From NCBI GenBank assembly GCA_016213405.1, contig JACRAM010000069.1, positions 1 through 64,000 of the forward strand: DNA of 64,000 bases. Direction: 5' to 3'. The position numbers were made by a program, and so were the translations under genes. How positions within the stretch are numbered: position 1 is the stretch's first letter; each line of letters begins with the position of its first letter. This document shows positions 7,788-16,768 of the stretch, one piece after another. The stretch comes from Bacteroidota bacterium. Its GTDB lineage: Bacteria; Bacteroidota; Bacteroidia; Palsa-948. Below the pieces are notes generated by a model. The model was not told the origin of the DNA. It saw only the letters and a program-made list of their open reading frames with translations, and ran no database searches.

Positions 7788-8918
7788 TTAAGGTGTATTA
7801 TGTCTGAATGTCCCGTGTTTTTCATCGTTATATGGTCTTACATAAACCGGCTCGGTGAATGGTACTTTCGTTAACACTTCGCCCTGTTCATTGTATCCCA
7901 CAGTATAATCTCCTTCCACTTTGTAGTGATGAATTGTTTTTGGAGAATTTCCAAAGAGCAAAAATGCACCCAGCGCTTCTTTATCGTTTTTAACATCCTT
8001 GTAAGCTTTGATTGCATGCTCTACACCGGGTCCAAACATCTGGTTCAAAAAATCTGCCGGCACATGAATCGGTGGAACATAATACACATTTGGTTCAGTA
8101 CCATGCTGGGGATAAAGAGGCAATGCAATTTTTTTGATATGAACAAGCTGATCAATCGGATTGTCCGCTTTTGCTTCTCCCTGTTTACTTAAAAAACCCT
8201 GCATTCTTATTTTGCCAATACAGGTCTGCACACATCTTGGTTGTTCTCCTTGTTCCACCAAAGGATAACAGCCGATACATTTTTCTGAAACACGGGTTAC
8301 CATGTTGAAAAAAGTTTTCTTATACGGACACGCCTTCACACATTCTTTATATCCTCTGCAACGGGATTCATCAATCAGCACAATTCCGTCTTCCGGTCTT
8401 TTGTAAATCGCTTTTCGCGGGCATGCAGCAAGACAAGCAGGATAGGTACAATGATTGCAAATGCGAGCCAGATAAAACATCCATGTATCATGAATTCCGC
8501 TGAAGAAGGCTCCTTTGTTTACATTGGCAGAACATTCATCTTCACCCATATTCGGAAAAGCATAATCACGCTCTTCGGGTCTCCAACCTTTTACATTTTC
8601 TCCAACAGCAGTTTCGAAAATCGTTTTTCCTTTAAATGTTTTAGTGGCTTTATCCCAGGACTGATCTCCCATTTCTTTGAGTGTATTCACATCCCATTTC
8701 AAAGGGTAACCTCCGTATGGCTTTGTTTCAACATTATTATAAAACATGGTTTCCTGACCTTTGCCCGATGTCCACGTAGTTTTGCAGGCAACTGTGCATG
8801 TTTGGCATGCAATACATTTATTAGTGTCGAATATGTAGGCAATTTGTTTTTTCGGACGATTGTCATCATAGGGATATTGCATCTCCCTGTTTAGTTGCCA
8901 GTTTTTTACTTGTGACAT
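7788..8918 (-). CDS. nxrB-like: Fe-S beta subunit, Nxr/Nar type
   Basis: This 376-residue electron-transfer subunit has four cysteine clusters: C35/C38/C41/C45, C154/C157/C162/C166, C187-x2-Y190-x2-C193-x3-C197 and C214/C217/C229/C233. In the third cluster an aromatic residue replaces one cysteine (CRGYKECVKACPYKK), as the Trp does in NarH, predicting a [3Fe-4S] centre. The N-terminal part through KCIACQTCTVACKTTWT and ETKPYGGYP is, from memory, much closer to NxrB of Nitrospira and anammox bacteria than to NarH. It has no signal of its own; family members are exported with the Tat-tagged alpha subunit. It is shorter than the roughly 430 residues usual for Nitrospira NxrB, mainly at the C-terminus. 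Confidence 0.93.
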   Translation of the reverse strand: MSQVKNWQLNREMQYPYDDNRPKKQIAYIFDTNKCIACQTCTVACKTTWTSGKGQETMFYNNVETKPYGGYPLKWDVNTLKEMGDQSWDKATKTFKGKTIFETAVGENVKGWRPEERDYAFPNMGEDECSANVNKGAFFSGIHDTWMFYLARICNHCTYPACLAACPRKAIYKRPEDGIVLIDESRCRGYKECVKACPYKKTFFNMVTRVSEKCIGCYPLVEQGEQPRCVQTCIGKIRMQGFLSKQGEAKADNPIDQLVHIKKIALPLYPQHGTEPNVYYVPPIHVPADFLNQMFGPGVEHAIKAYKDVKNDKEALGAFLLFGNSPKTIHHYKVEGDYTVGYNEQGEVLTKVPFTEPVYVRPYNDEKHGTFRHNTP

Positions 8919-8955
8919 AGTTTTGTATTTAATATTCTTTTATGTTCTCTCGTGT

Positions 8956-11900
8956 TTATTTTGCTTTTGGCGTCTGAACCGGTGGAGCTGAACTTTTTAT
9001 TTTTGTAAAACCACCCTTCATGAATTTTTTAAAGTCTTCACTTTCATAAGTAGGGCGCACTTGTTTTTTTGCACCTTCCCATAAACCTATTCCATCAAGT
9101 CCGCCTTTTTCTGCAAAAGTTATTTTAACAAAGGATTCTCTAGGAGCACCTGTGGCTCCATGAACATCCAGCTCAAATCCTTTTCCAATCATTTGCCCGA
9201 AGTTATTTTTACGCACTAATGAATCGGTAAGCAGTGTTGGTTTCAGCCAAGCTCTTGTGCAGCTTTGGTGAGATCCTCTTCGGAACAATGATTGGTATCC
9301 GGTCTTTTCATTTTTTGCTTGTCCGGTCGGATTGTTTTTTGAACCCGCAATAGAACCGTAAGTAGAACCATACGCGTTATGCCACATTCTCAGAACTCCA
9401 CGGGGAGTTCCGGGATAATATCGTGCGCGACACAATAAGCGGGAAAGTTCATAGGCGTCCGTATTTTTTTTCTGTTGCCATCCACGGAAAGGACGATCCT
9501 CAGGATCGGCATCCATCCAGACATAATCCCCGTCTTCTACACCAAGCGCTTTTCCATCGTTTGGATTAATGTCCACATATAATTCAGTAACAAATGGTTT
9601 GCGTTTATCTGCTCGGTGCATGTCGCCAAACGGACCGAACCAAACAGCAACGATATCTGTATCCACTGGTGTGGTATGCGCACCATGACGGTATTTGGGT
9701 GTGTGGAAAATAAATTTATAATCCTTATCGGCTGTAGTTAATGGGTGATTAGTTAGTTTCTCTTCGCTCCATGGTTTAACAACATTTCTTCCCTGACGGA
9801 CATCACCCGACATATTCTCTCTTGAAACACCGTAGCTCTCGGGTGATGAAGGTTTGATAGAGGGATGGGGATTCGAAACAATAACATTGGGTTCATGGAA
9901 TGTAGAATCAATCGGCTCTCTGTGTACAGGTAAATTTTCACCGGCAGCTAAGAATTCCGGTTCATCTCTGTAAAATTCCAAACGTCCGGTTTTGGTGTAC
10001 CATTGTTTGCTTTCTTCCACCTGTTCATACCCTATGAATTTGGGATACGTTCTTGACATTAACAAAGAAGGAATTCCTTGTTTGGCTTTTGCCTCAACTT
10101 CCAATACGTTGTACCCTTTTGTTGCAGGACTTGCATCAAATACCCTTTGTAAATACACTTCAGGTTTCCCTTCGTTTGAAAATTTAAAATAATCATTGAA
10201 ACGATTGTCGCCTGTAAGGTTAGCCATTGCTTTAGCAATCCCCGCAATTGCTTCCAGATCACCTTTTGTATCATAAATTCTTGGTAAGGGAGTTCTGGGA
10301 TAAATGTATAAGAATGGGTTTGTTACTGACATCGTAGCATCCGGTGATTTAAATTCTCCCCATGAATCAACAGCAAAAACAATATCGGCATATTCACAAG
10401 ATCCTGTCCACCACCAATCAAACACACCAATGAATTCTACTTTTGGATACGCATTTACAACTGCCTCGTAATGTCCTTTATTATTAGCCAGCAGTGAATT
10501 ACCATTGGAAACCATTACCGATTTTGTGGGTGTTGGCATGTGTGTGTTTCCTGTCAGCACTTTATCGCCCACTTTCAGCATGCGATCGCTGTTGTTAAAA
10601 AAGTGTGCCGATTCGTATGAAAAATATTTTTTAACCTCGGCCGGTTTTCCTTCTTCCATTTGAATATTGAAAGGATTTTCCAGAATATAAGCAGGTAACC
10701 CGCTAAAGAATGCCGCACGATAATTTCCTGCATAGCTTCCTACATTTCCGCCAACTCTACCAATGTTTTTTGTAAGAGAAGCAAGCATCAGAACTGTTCT
10801 GTCTTTTAAATCATTATTAAAAAATTGATTAGGTCCCATGCCCATTGCAAATAATGTTTTGCCGGAATGTTTTGCAATGTCTCTTGCGATTTTTTTAATT
10901 CCTTCGACAGGAGCCCATGTTAAATCAGAAACAATTTCAGGAGAATAATTTTCATTTACATACTGTTTGATCAAATCGAAAACAGTACGTACTTCCACTT
11001 CTTTTCCATCGGCTAAGGTTACTTTGTATTTCCCTTCCAATGCCGGGAAAATTCCTCTGTCGTTCATCTTTTTACCATAATCATCGCGTCCAATTGGCGT
11101 AACAGCATTTAATTTTTCATCCCATATCATAAAATCTCCCCAGTCTTTTCTGTCTTTTTCGGAAACGAATGCCCCACCTTGCTTCGCCATTGGAGTTTGT
11201 TTTTCATCCGCTTTTATCACATGGATGTAATCAACAATATCTTTATTTTGATATTCTTTAATTACCTCCGTTGGTTTTAAAAATTGATTGGTGTCCATTC
11301 TAACTAAGAATGGCATATCGGTAAATTTCTTTACGTATTCTGCATCAAATAATTTTTCATTGATGATCACATTTGTAAATCCAAGTGCTAATGCAGGAGT
11401 AACTCCGGGACGAACGATCAATACATTGTCTGCTTTATTTGCGGTGGCGCTGTATTCACACGCAATCACGGTAACTTTTGCACCTTTCATTCTTGCTTCA
11501 GTTAGCCAATGCGCATCCGGCATTTTTGTTGTGATCCAGTTCATTCCCCAAACAATAATATTGTCGGAATGCTCCACACAAACTAAATCGTAGTCTACTG
11601 TCTGTTGTCCGGTAACCATGGGGTGACCCGGAGGCAAATCAGTATGCCAGGCATAACTATCCCAGGCCCTTGCACCTTTTGCTTCATCTGCGCTGCAATT
11701 ATTTATTTTCGCATCAAGCAATGCCAGTGAATTCGCAAAACGATTCATCCCGAAAATCCGTGTAACACCCAAAGCAGCCATTCCACCTCTGTGCTTCAGT
11801 ACCTGAACCCCCTTTCCATGAGTTGCTTCAACCATTTCTTTTGCATATCCCTGCTCTTCTAAATACTTCTTTCCTTTTTCTCCATTATAAGTAGTAGCTA

Positions 11901-12477
11901 TATTTTGTAAAGCTTTTGCTGCATATTCCGATGCTTCTTCCCATGTAATTTTTATAAATGCTTCCTTGCCTCTTCCTTCAAAATATTTTTTCGGGGCCGC
12001 ACCATTACTCTCACGAGGGAAACCGTCTTTTATCCATTGCAAAAATCCTTCACGAACAACAGGAGATTTAGCTCTTCTGTCACCGTAAAATCTTCTATGC
12101 AATGCCAATCCTTTTTGGCAGCAACGTGGCTCCCACCTTGCCGATGCTACGTTGCCTTGTAGGTCTTCTGCTTTTGAAAATCCATAGCTTGGAGCAATAC
12201 GAACGATGGTATCGTTCTTAACATGTGCTTTTAGCAAACAATTATGTGTGTCATTTGGAGCACACAGAAAAGTAAATTCACTTTCATGTTTCCACATATC
12301 ACGATATGTTTTTTCCCAATCGCGGTTAGGATATGCTGCAAGCGGATTATTTATATCCATCGGATCGAAAAAAGCAAATGCCTTACTGAATCCTTCCAAG
12401 GGTAATTGGGAGAGCGCAATAGTGCCCAAACTTGAAAGAGCGGTGCTTCGTAGAAATTTTCTTCTTGATATGTCCAT
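8956..12477 (-). CDS. nxrA-like: Molybdopterin catalytic alpha subunit, Nxr/Nar type, Tat-exported
   Basis: An 1173-residue DMSO-reductase-family enzyme, type II branch. It begins with a twin-arginine signal (SRRKFLR, R5-R6) and a hydrophobic stretch, so it acts in the periplasm. The [4Fe-4S] ligand region is C72-x5-H78-x-C80 (LCAPNDTHNC) with C119/C120 in EPRCCQKG, the pattern of Nxr-type proteins. D280 in WHTDLPPGHP aligns with the Asp molybdenum ligand of NarG (YCDLPPASP). The MGD-binding regions follow, and the C-terminal cap domain includes YRHGAHTTPVDTD. Overall length matches Nitrospira-like NxrA (about 1150). Likely reaction: nitrate/nitrite interconversion, probably nitrate reduction here given the anaerobic neighbours; chlorate, selenate or another oxyanion cannot be excluded. 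Confidence 0.93.
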   Translation of the reverse strand: MDISRRKFLRSTALSSLGTIALSQLPLEGFSKAFAFFDPMDINNPLAAYPNRDWEKTYRDMWKHESEFTFLCAPNDTHNCLLKAHVKNDTIVRIAPSYGFSKAEDLQGNVASARWEPRCCQKGLALHRRFYGDRRAKSPVVREGFLQWIKDGFPRESNGAAPKKYFEGRGKEAFIKITWEEASEYAAKALQNIATTYNGEKGKKYLEEQGYAKEMVEATHGKGVQVLKHRGGMAALGVTRIFGMNRFANSLALLDAKINNCSADEAKGARAWDSYAWHTDLPPGHPMVTGQQTVDYDLVCVEHSDNIIVWGMNWITTKMPDAHWLTEARMKGAKVTVIACEYSATANKADNVLIVRPGVTPALALGFTNVIINEKLFDAEYVKKFTDMPFLVRMDTNQFLKPTEVIKEYQNKDIVDYIHVIKADEKQTPMAKQGGAFVSEKDRKDWGDFMIWDEKLNAVTPIGRDDYGKKMNDRGIFPALEGKYKVTLADGKEVEVRTVFDLIKQYVNENYSPEIVSDLTWAPVEGIKKIARDIAKHSGKTLFAMGMGPNQFFNNDLKDRTVLMLASLTKNIGRVGGNVGSYAGNYRAAFFSGLPAYILENPFNIQMEEGKPAEVKKYFSYESAHFFNNSDRMLKVGDKVLTGNTHMPTPTKSVMVSNGNSLLANNKGHYEAVVNAYPKVEFIGVFDWWWTGSCEYADIVFAVDSWGEFKSPDATMSVTNPFLYIYPRTPLPRIYDTKGDLEAIAGIAKAMANLTGDNRFNDYFKFSNEGKPEVYLQRVFDASPATKGYNVLEVEAKAKQGIPSLLMSRTYPKFIGYEQVEESKQWYTKTGRLEFYRDEPEFLAAGENLPVHREPIDSTFHEPNVIVSNPHPSIKPSSPESYGVSRENMSGDVRQGRNVVKPWSEEKLTNHPLTTADKDYKFIFHTPKYRHGAHTTPVDTDIVAVWFGPFGDMHRADKRKPFVTELYVDINPNDGKALGVEDGDYVWMDADPEDRPFRGWQQKKNTDAYELSRLLCRARYYPGTPRGVLRMWHNAYGSTYGSIAGSKNNPTGQAKNEKTGYQSLFRRGSHQSCTRAWLKPTLLTDSLVRKNNFGQMIGKGFELDVHGATGAPRESFVKITFAEKGGLDGIGLWEGAKKQVRPTYESEDFKKFMKGGFTKIKSSAPPVQTPKAK

Positions 12478-12490
12478 AATTATTGTGGAT

Positions 12491-12877
12491 TTACTTTACT
12501 GATTTTGTACTTGCAGTTGATGTGCCTGCAGAGCTTTCTTTTTTAATGAAAGCAAGAATGGATTTAATATCAGCATCTGAAAGCTGAGTAAAATCCGGCA
12601 TTGGAATATTGTTGTACTCTTTAAATAATGCAACGGCCGTGGCATCTCCGGATTTGACAAGTGTTTGCGAGGATTTTATCCATTTTATTAAACGAGGTTC
12701 AGGATATTTTGCATGAACACCTTTCAGGTCAGGACCTACTATTCGTCCCTTTCCAACGGTGTGGCAAGCCGTGCAGTTAGCAGCGAATAATGTCTGCCCT
12801 GTGGCAGCAGAGGGTGCCTGTGAAAATAATTTTAAAGAACAGACGGAAAGGAGCGCGATGATAAATGTTGATTTCAT
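12491..12877 (-). CDS. Periplasmic c-type cytochrome of the Nxr-like operon
   Basis: A 128-residue monohaem class I cytochrome c: signal peptide to about residue 20, haem motif CTACH (C35, C38, H39) and probable Met ligand M93 in NNIPMPDF. A Ser/Thr/Ala-rich tail follows. It is the first gene of the operon, 13 nt ahead of the alpha-subunit gene, and is the natural soluble electron carrier between the haem gamma subunit and the respiratory chain. The size and the GxxLFxxxCxxCHxxGxGxxxGPxL pattern are typical of small Bacteroidota cytochromes c. Confidence 0.93.
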   Translation of the reverse strand: MKSTFIIALLSVCSLKLFSQAPSAATGQTLFAANCTACHTVGKGRIVGPDLKGVHAKYPEPRLIKWIKSSQTLVKSGDATAVALFKEYNNIPMPDFTQLSDADIKSILAFIKKESSAGTSTASTKSVK

Positions 12878-12916
12878 AGTATAGGATTTTTGGTTGATGT
12901 GGTTTTAAATTCGACA

Positions 12917-12960
12917 CAAATATGTTGCGATAAATTATCATAGACAATGATTTATCTCAA
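12917..12960 (-). promoter_or_regulatory. FNR-like site and -7 element of the Nxr-like operon
   Basis: Minus strand: TTGAG-ATAA-ATCAT (12947-12960), close to the FNR consensus TTGAT-N4-ATCAA, followed by CATATTTG (12917-12924), one base from TAnnTTTG. The centre (12953.5) lies 36.5 bases from the end of the -7 element, the same distance as at the other four sites in this window. The leader to the cytochrome start codon is about 40 bases. Confidence 0.55.
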
Positions 12961-13105
12961 TATTATTTATGTTTTGCGTCATAATTTTCATAGAAATTTA
13001 TTCTCCTCCTTTTGAAAAAAAACTGACGAAAGATTTTGTTTAGAAAGGGAACCTGCTTCGAATACAAATCATTCATATTATATATGTCAATAACATCACT
13101 GAAAT

Positions 13106-13149
13106 ATGACCATCGTCATAGAATGCAGTTATCCCCCCTTCTACATTTG
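13106..13149 (+). promoter_or_regulatory. FNR-like site and -7 element of nifJ
   Basis: A perfect palindrome ATGAC-CATC-GTCAT (13106-13119; extended by T/A on the outside) is followed by TACATTTG (13142-13149), a perfect TAnnTTTG element. Centre (13112.5) to end of the -7 element is 36.5 bases. The start codon is 18 bases after the -7 element. No -7 element at this distance exists on the opposite strand, so the site probably serves nifJ only. Confidence 0.7.
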
Positions 13150-13166
13150 AGAGTTAATTTTATGGC

Positions 13167-16100
13167 ATGAAATCCACAATGAAAATCATGGATGGCAACG
13201 AGGCGGCCGCTTACGTTGCTTACAGAACCAGTGAAGTTTGTGCTATCTATCCTATCACTCCTTCTTCAACTATGGGAGAATTTTGCGATGAATGGTCGGC
13301 TGCGGGAAAGAAAAATATTTTTGGTGAAGTTCCGCGAGTGATGGAAATGCAAAGTGAGGCGGGTGCTGCGGGCGCTATTCACGGAGTTTTGCAAGGAGGC
13401 GCGCTTGCCTCCACGTTCACTTGTTCGCAAGGTTTGTTGCTGATGATTCCGAACATGTACAAAATTGCCGGTGAGTTAACGCCTACCGTTTTTCATATTG
13501 CTGCACGAACACTTGCTACACATGCCCTTTCCATTTTTGGTGATCATTCCGATGTGATGTCTGTTCGCCAGACAGGATGGGGAATGTTATTTGGTCGCAA
13601 TGCGCAGGAAGCGATGGATATGGCGATGATTGCGCAGGCAGCTACACTTCGTTCCAAAGTTCCGTTCCTGAATATATTCGATGGATTCCGCACTTCGCAT
13701 GAGCTTATGAAAGTGGATGTGATCACGGATGATATTATTTTAAAAATGATTGACGAAGGCGATCTTCTCATGCATCGCAGCCGTGCCATGTCTACAGAAA
13801 AACCTTCAATCCGTGGCACTGCGCAAAATCCGGATGTGTTCTTTCAGGGAAGAGAAGCATCCAATAAATATTATTTAAATGTTCCCATCGCTGTGAATGA
13901 CGCGATGAAACGTTTTGCTGAACTAACAGGAAGATCATATAAACTTTATGAATACGTTGGGCATGCAAATCCTGACCGCATCATTGTGATTATGGGTTCG
14001 GGTTCAAATACCGTTCACGAAATGGTGGATCATTTGAACGCGAATGGAGAAAAAGTCGGATACGTTTATGTGCGTTTGTTCCGCCCGCTGGATGTGAAAG
14101 CATTTGTAAATGCAATTCCAAAATCAGTAAAGAAGATTGCGGTTCTTGATCGCTGCAAAGAGCCCGGAAGCATTGGAGAGCCGCTTTATCTGGATGTAGT
14201 TTCTGCAATTGCTGAAAGCCTTGCCTCACCCCAGCCCTCTCCAAAGGAGAGGGAGGAAACCCAAGGAGAAAGAAGGCAGATGCCTCTTATCATTGGCGGT
14301 CGTTACGGTTTGGCATCGAAAGAATTTACTCCTGCAATGGTAAAAGCTGCGTTTGATGAATTGAATGCAGCTGTTCCTAAAAAACATTTCACTGTTGGTA
14401 TCGAAGATGATATCACACACCTGAGTTTAGAATATGATCCGGCATTCTCATTGGAGAAACAACATTTATTTCGAGGATTGTTTTATGGTTTAGGTGCCGA
14501 TGGAACCGTAAGCGCAAACAAGAACTCAATAAAAATTATTGGAGACACAACCGATAATCATGTTCAGGGATATTTTGTTTACGATTCAAAAAAATCAGGT
14601 TCGCTCACTGTTTCGCATTTGCGTTTCGGAAAAAATCCGATACGTTCGACTTATTTAGTTGGTTCCGCAAATTTCATCGCCTGCCATCAGTTTAATTTCA
14701 TCAGCAAATATGATATCCTGAAAACTGCGGAAGAAGGCGCAACATTTTTATTGAATACGCCTTTTGACAAGGAAGATGTGTGGAATAAACTTCCGAAACA
14801 TATTCAGGAGGAAATTATTGGTAAGAAAATTAAATTTTATGTAGTGGATGCGTCTAAGGTTGCGCGCGAAGCGGGAATGGGTTCAAGAGTGAATACTATT
14901 TTGCAAACCTGTTTCTTTGCCATAGCAGGAATTTTGCCGAAAGAAGATGCAATAATGCGTATCAAAGAAGCAATCCAGAGATCGTATTCGGGAAAAGGTG
15001 AAAAAGTAATACTGAAAAATTTTGATGCCGTTGATAAAGCAATTGCCAATCTTCACCAGATAGACTATTCAAAATTTAAAACCGGAAATATTGGCGGAGA
15101 AAATATAGTGTCAGATTCCGCGCCTGATTTTGTTAAAAATGTTTTGGCGAAGATTATGATGTTTGAAGGGGATGAATTGCCGGTGAGCGCATTCCCTATT
15201 GACGGAACCTATCCTGTTGCAACTACCAAATGGGAAAAAAGAAATATAGCCGATTCGGTTCCTCAATGGGATGCCGAATTGTGTTCTCAGTGCGGAAAAT
15301 GTTTTTTGATTTGTCCTCACGCAGCAATACGCTGCAAAGTGTATGATAAAACTAAATTGTCAGATGCCCCAAAAGATTTCAAACATACTACTCCGATAGG
15401 AAAAGAATTTTTAAAAGAGACGGAAGCATATACATTGCAGGTTGCTGTAGAAGATTGCACAGGATGTAATTTATGTGTAGAATATTGTCCTGTAGAAAGC
15501 AAAGCTCAACCCGGGCACAAAGCCATCAACATGGTTTCGCAGATTCCAATTAAGGAAACTGAAATCAAGAACTGGAATTTCTTTTTATCACTTCCTGAAA
15601 TTGACCGTTCGCGTGTAAATAAAAATACGGTGAAAGGAACGCAATTGCTGCAGCCATTATTTGAATTCTCAGGCGCTTGTTCCGGCTGCGGAGAAACTCC
15701 CTATGTAAAATTGCTTTCGCAATTGTATGGCGATAAAATGATAGTTGCCAACGCTACAGGATGTTCTTCCATTTACGGAGGAAATCTGCCAAGCACTCCC
15801 TGGTCAACCAACAACGAAGGTTGCGGACCGGTTTGGGCAAATTCCCTGTTTGAAGACAATGCGGAATTCGGACTCGGAATAAAAATGGCGTACGATAAAA
15901 AAGCCGATATGGCAAGAACAATTCTGAACAGCATTCGTGATATTGTTGGAGAAAGTTTTGTGGATGAAATTCTAAATGCAGATCAAAGTACCGAAGATGG
16001 AATTCGTAAGCAGCGCGAAAGAATAAAATCGTTGAGAGCATTGATTTCTTCAAGCAATGATTTTGCAATGAAACAGCTTACTTACCTTGCTGATCATCTT

Positions 16101-16742
16101 GTAAAAAAATCACACTGGATAATCGGAGGTGATGGATGGGCATACGATATCGGCTTTGGTGGATTGGATCACGTACTTTCCACAGGAGAAAATGTGAACA
16201 TCATAGTGCTGGATACAGAAGTTTATTCCAATACGGGCGGACAAAAATCTAAATCTACTCCAATTGGCGCAAGTGCAAAATTTTCTGTGAACGGAAAAGC
16301 GAGTGGTAAAAAAGATTTAGCATTGCAGGCAATTGCGCATGGCTCAGCGTATGTGGCGCAAATTGCCATGGGAGCAAACGATGCGCATACGGTTAAAACC
16401 ATTCAGGAGGCGGAAGCATTCCCCGGAACATCTTTGATAATTGCTTACAGTCATTGCATTGCGCATGGGTATGATATGGTGCACGGAGCAGAACACCAGA
16501 TGAACGCAGTGAAATCAGGATACTGGCCACTGTTCCGATACAATCCGTTGAAACCAAAAGGAGAACGATTCACGATTGATTGCAAAGAGCCAACGTTGCC
16601 GCTGAAAGATTTTCTTTACAATGAAACACGCTTCAGCATACTCACAAAACAAGATCCTGCAAATGCAGAAAAGCTACTTGCGCTTGCAGAACATGGCGTG
16701 AGCGATCATTGGGAACGATTGCTGGCGCTGAAGAATTTATAG
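13167..16742 (+). CDS. nifJ: Pyruvate:ferredoxin (flavodoxin) oxidoreductase
   Basis: A single-chain 1191-residue PFOR that converts pyruvate and CoA to acetyl-CoA and CO2 with reduction of ferredoxin, in the cytoplasm. Domain order is standard: domain I with AIYPITPSSTMGEF, domain II, CoA-binding domain III starting near GGRYGLASKEFTP, the 2x[4Fe-4S] ferredoxin domain (CSQCGKCFLICP from C706; CTGCNLCVEYCP from C764) and the TPP domain (CSGCGETPYVK, GDGWAYDIGFGG, SNTGGQKSKSTP). About 20 residues at 352-371, just before domain III, are encoded by a dispersed palindromic repeat in frame. The only strong promoter I see carries an FNR-like site, implying anaerobic expression and a role in feeding ferredoxin to benzoyl-CoA reductase. 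Confidence 0.97.
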   Translation: MKSTMKIMDGNEAAAYVAYRTSEVCAIYPITPSSTMGEFCDEWSAAGKKNIFGEVPRVMEMQSEAGAAGAIHGVLQGGALASTFTCSQGLLLMIPNMYKIAGELTPTVFHIAARTLATHALSIFGDHSDVMSVRQTGWGMLFGRNAQEAMDMAMIAQAATLRSKVPFLNIFDGFRTSHELMKVDVITDDIILKMIDEGDLLMHRSRAMSTEKPSIRGTAQNPDVFFQGREASNKYYLNVPIAVNDAMKRFAELTGRSYKLYEYVGHANPDRIIVIMGSGSNTVHEMVDHLNANGEKVGYVYVRLFRPLDVKAFVNAIPKSVKKIAVLDRCKEPGSIGEPLYLDVVSAIAESLASPQPSPKEREETQGERRQMPLIIGGRYGLASKEFTPAMVKAAFDELNAAVPKKHFTVGIEDDITHLSLEYDPAFSLEKQHLFRGLFYGLGADGTVSANKNSIKIIGDTTDNHVQGYFVYDSKKSGSLTVSHLRFGKNPIRSTYLVGSANFIACHQFNFISKYDILKTAEEGATFLLNTPFDKEDVWNKLPKHIQEEIIGKKIKFYVVDASKVAREAGMGSRVNTILQTCFFAIAGILPKEDAIMRIKEAIQRSYSGKGEKVILKNFDAVDKAIANLHQIDYSKFKTGNIGGENIVSDSAPDFVKNVLAKIMMFEGDELPVSAFPIDGTYPVATTKWEKRNIADSVPQWDAELCSQCGKCFLICPHAAIRCKVYDKTKLSDAPKDFKHTTPIGKEFLKETEAYTLQVAVEDCTGCNLCVEYCPVESKAQPGHKAINMVSQIPIKETEIKNWNFFLSLPEIDRSRVNKNTVKGTQLLQPLFEFSGACSGCGETPYVKLLSQLYGDKMIVANATGCSSIYGGNLPSTPWSTNNEGCGPVWANSLFEDNAEFGLGIKMAYDKKADMARTILNSIRDIVGESFVDEILNADQSTEDGIRKQRERIKSLRALISSSNDFAMKQLTYLADHLVKKSHWIIGGDGWAYDIGFGGLDHVLSTGENVNIIVLDTEVYSNTGGQKSKSTPIGASAKFSVNGKASGKKDLALQAIAHGSAYVAQIAMGANDAHTVKTIQEAEAFPGTSLIIAYSHCIAHGYDMVHGAEHQMNAVKSGYWPLFRYNPLKPKGERFTIDCKEPTLPLKDFLYNETRFSILTKQDPANAEKLLALAEHGVSDHWERLLALKNL
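14223..14254. repeat. Dispersed palindromic repeat inside nifJ
   Basis: CCCTCTCC (14235-14242), AAA, GGAGAGGG (14246-14253) form a perfect 8-bp hairpin preceded by GCCTCACCCCAG. The same repeat type occurs outside genes at about 44920-44953 (CCTCTCC TTCA GGAGAGG, then GGGTGAGG). Here it is read in frame as ASPQPSPKERE in a surface loop. Confidence 0.85.
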
Positions 16743-16768
16743 GAAAAGTTACTGAGCGAATTACTGAT

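Noticed and set aside
8451-8894. Long antisense open frames within the Nxr-like operon and nifJ
   Set aside because: They are complementary shadows of strongly conserved genes, with cysteine- and phenylalanine-rich translations lacking any motif.
8956-12477. Ethylbenzene, dimethylsulfide or selenate enzyme as first choice for the molybdoenzyme
   Set aside because: The beta subunit and the CAPNDTHNC region are nearest to Nxr as I remember these sequences; kept only as alternatives.
12931-12957. GATAAAT...ATTTATC inverted repeat upstream of the cytochrome gene as a separate operator
   Set aside because: It overlaps the FNR-like site, its arms are A/T-only apart from the outer G/C, and it does not recur at the other promoters.
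13065-13120. nifJ palindrome also driving the divergent Nxr-like operon
   Set aside because: No -7-like element lies 36.5 bases from its centre on the minus strand; the Nxr-like operon has its own site at 12947-12960.
12878-13166. Sigma-54 (-24/-12) promoter for the Nxr-like operon, expected from the NtrC-type regulator
   Set aside because: I found no GG-N10-GC pattern with the flanking TGGCAC/TTGCA bases on either strand here, at 5519-5631 or at 19841-19948. The FNR-like sites explain these regions better.
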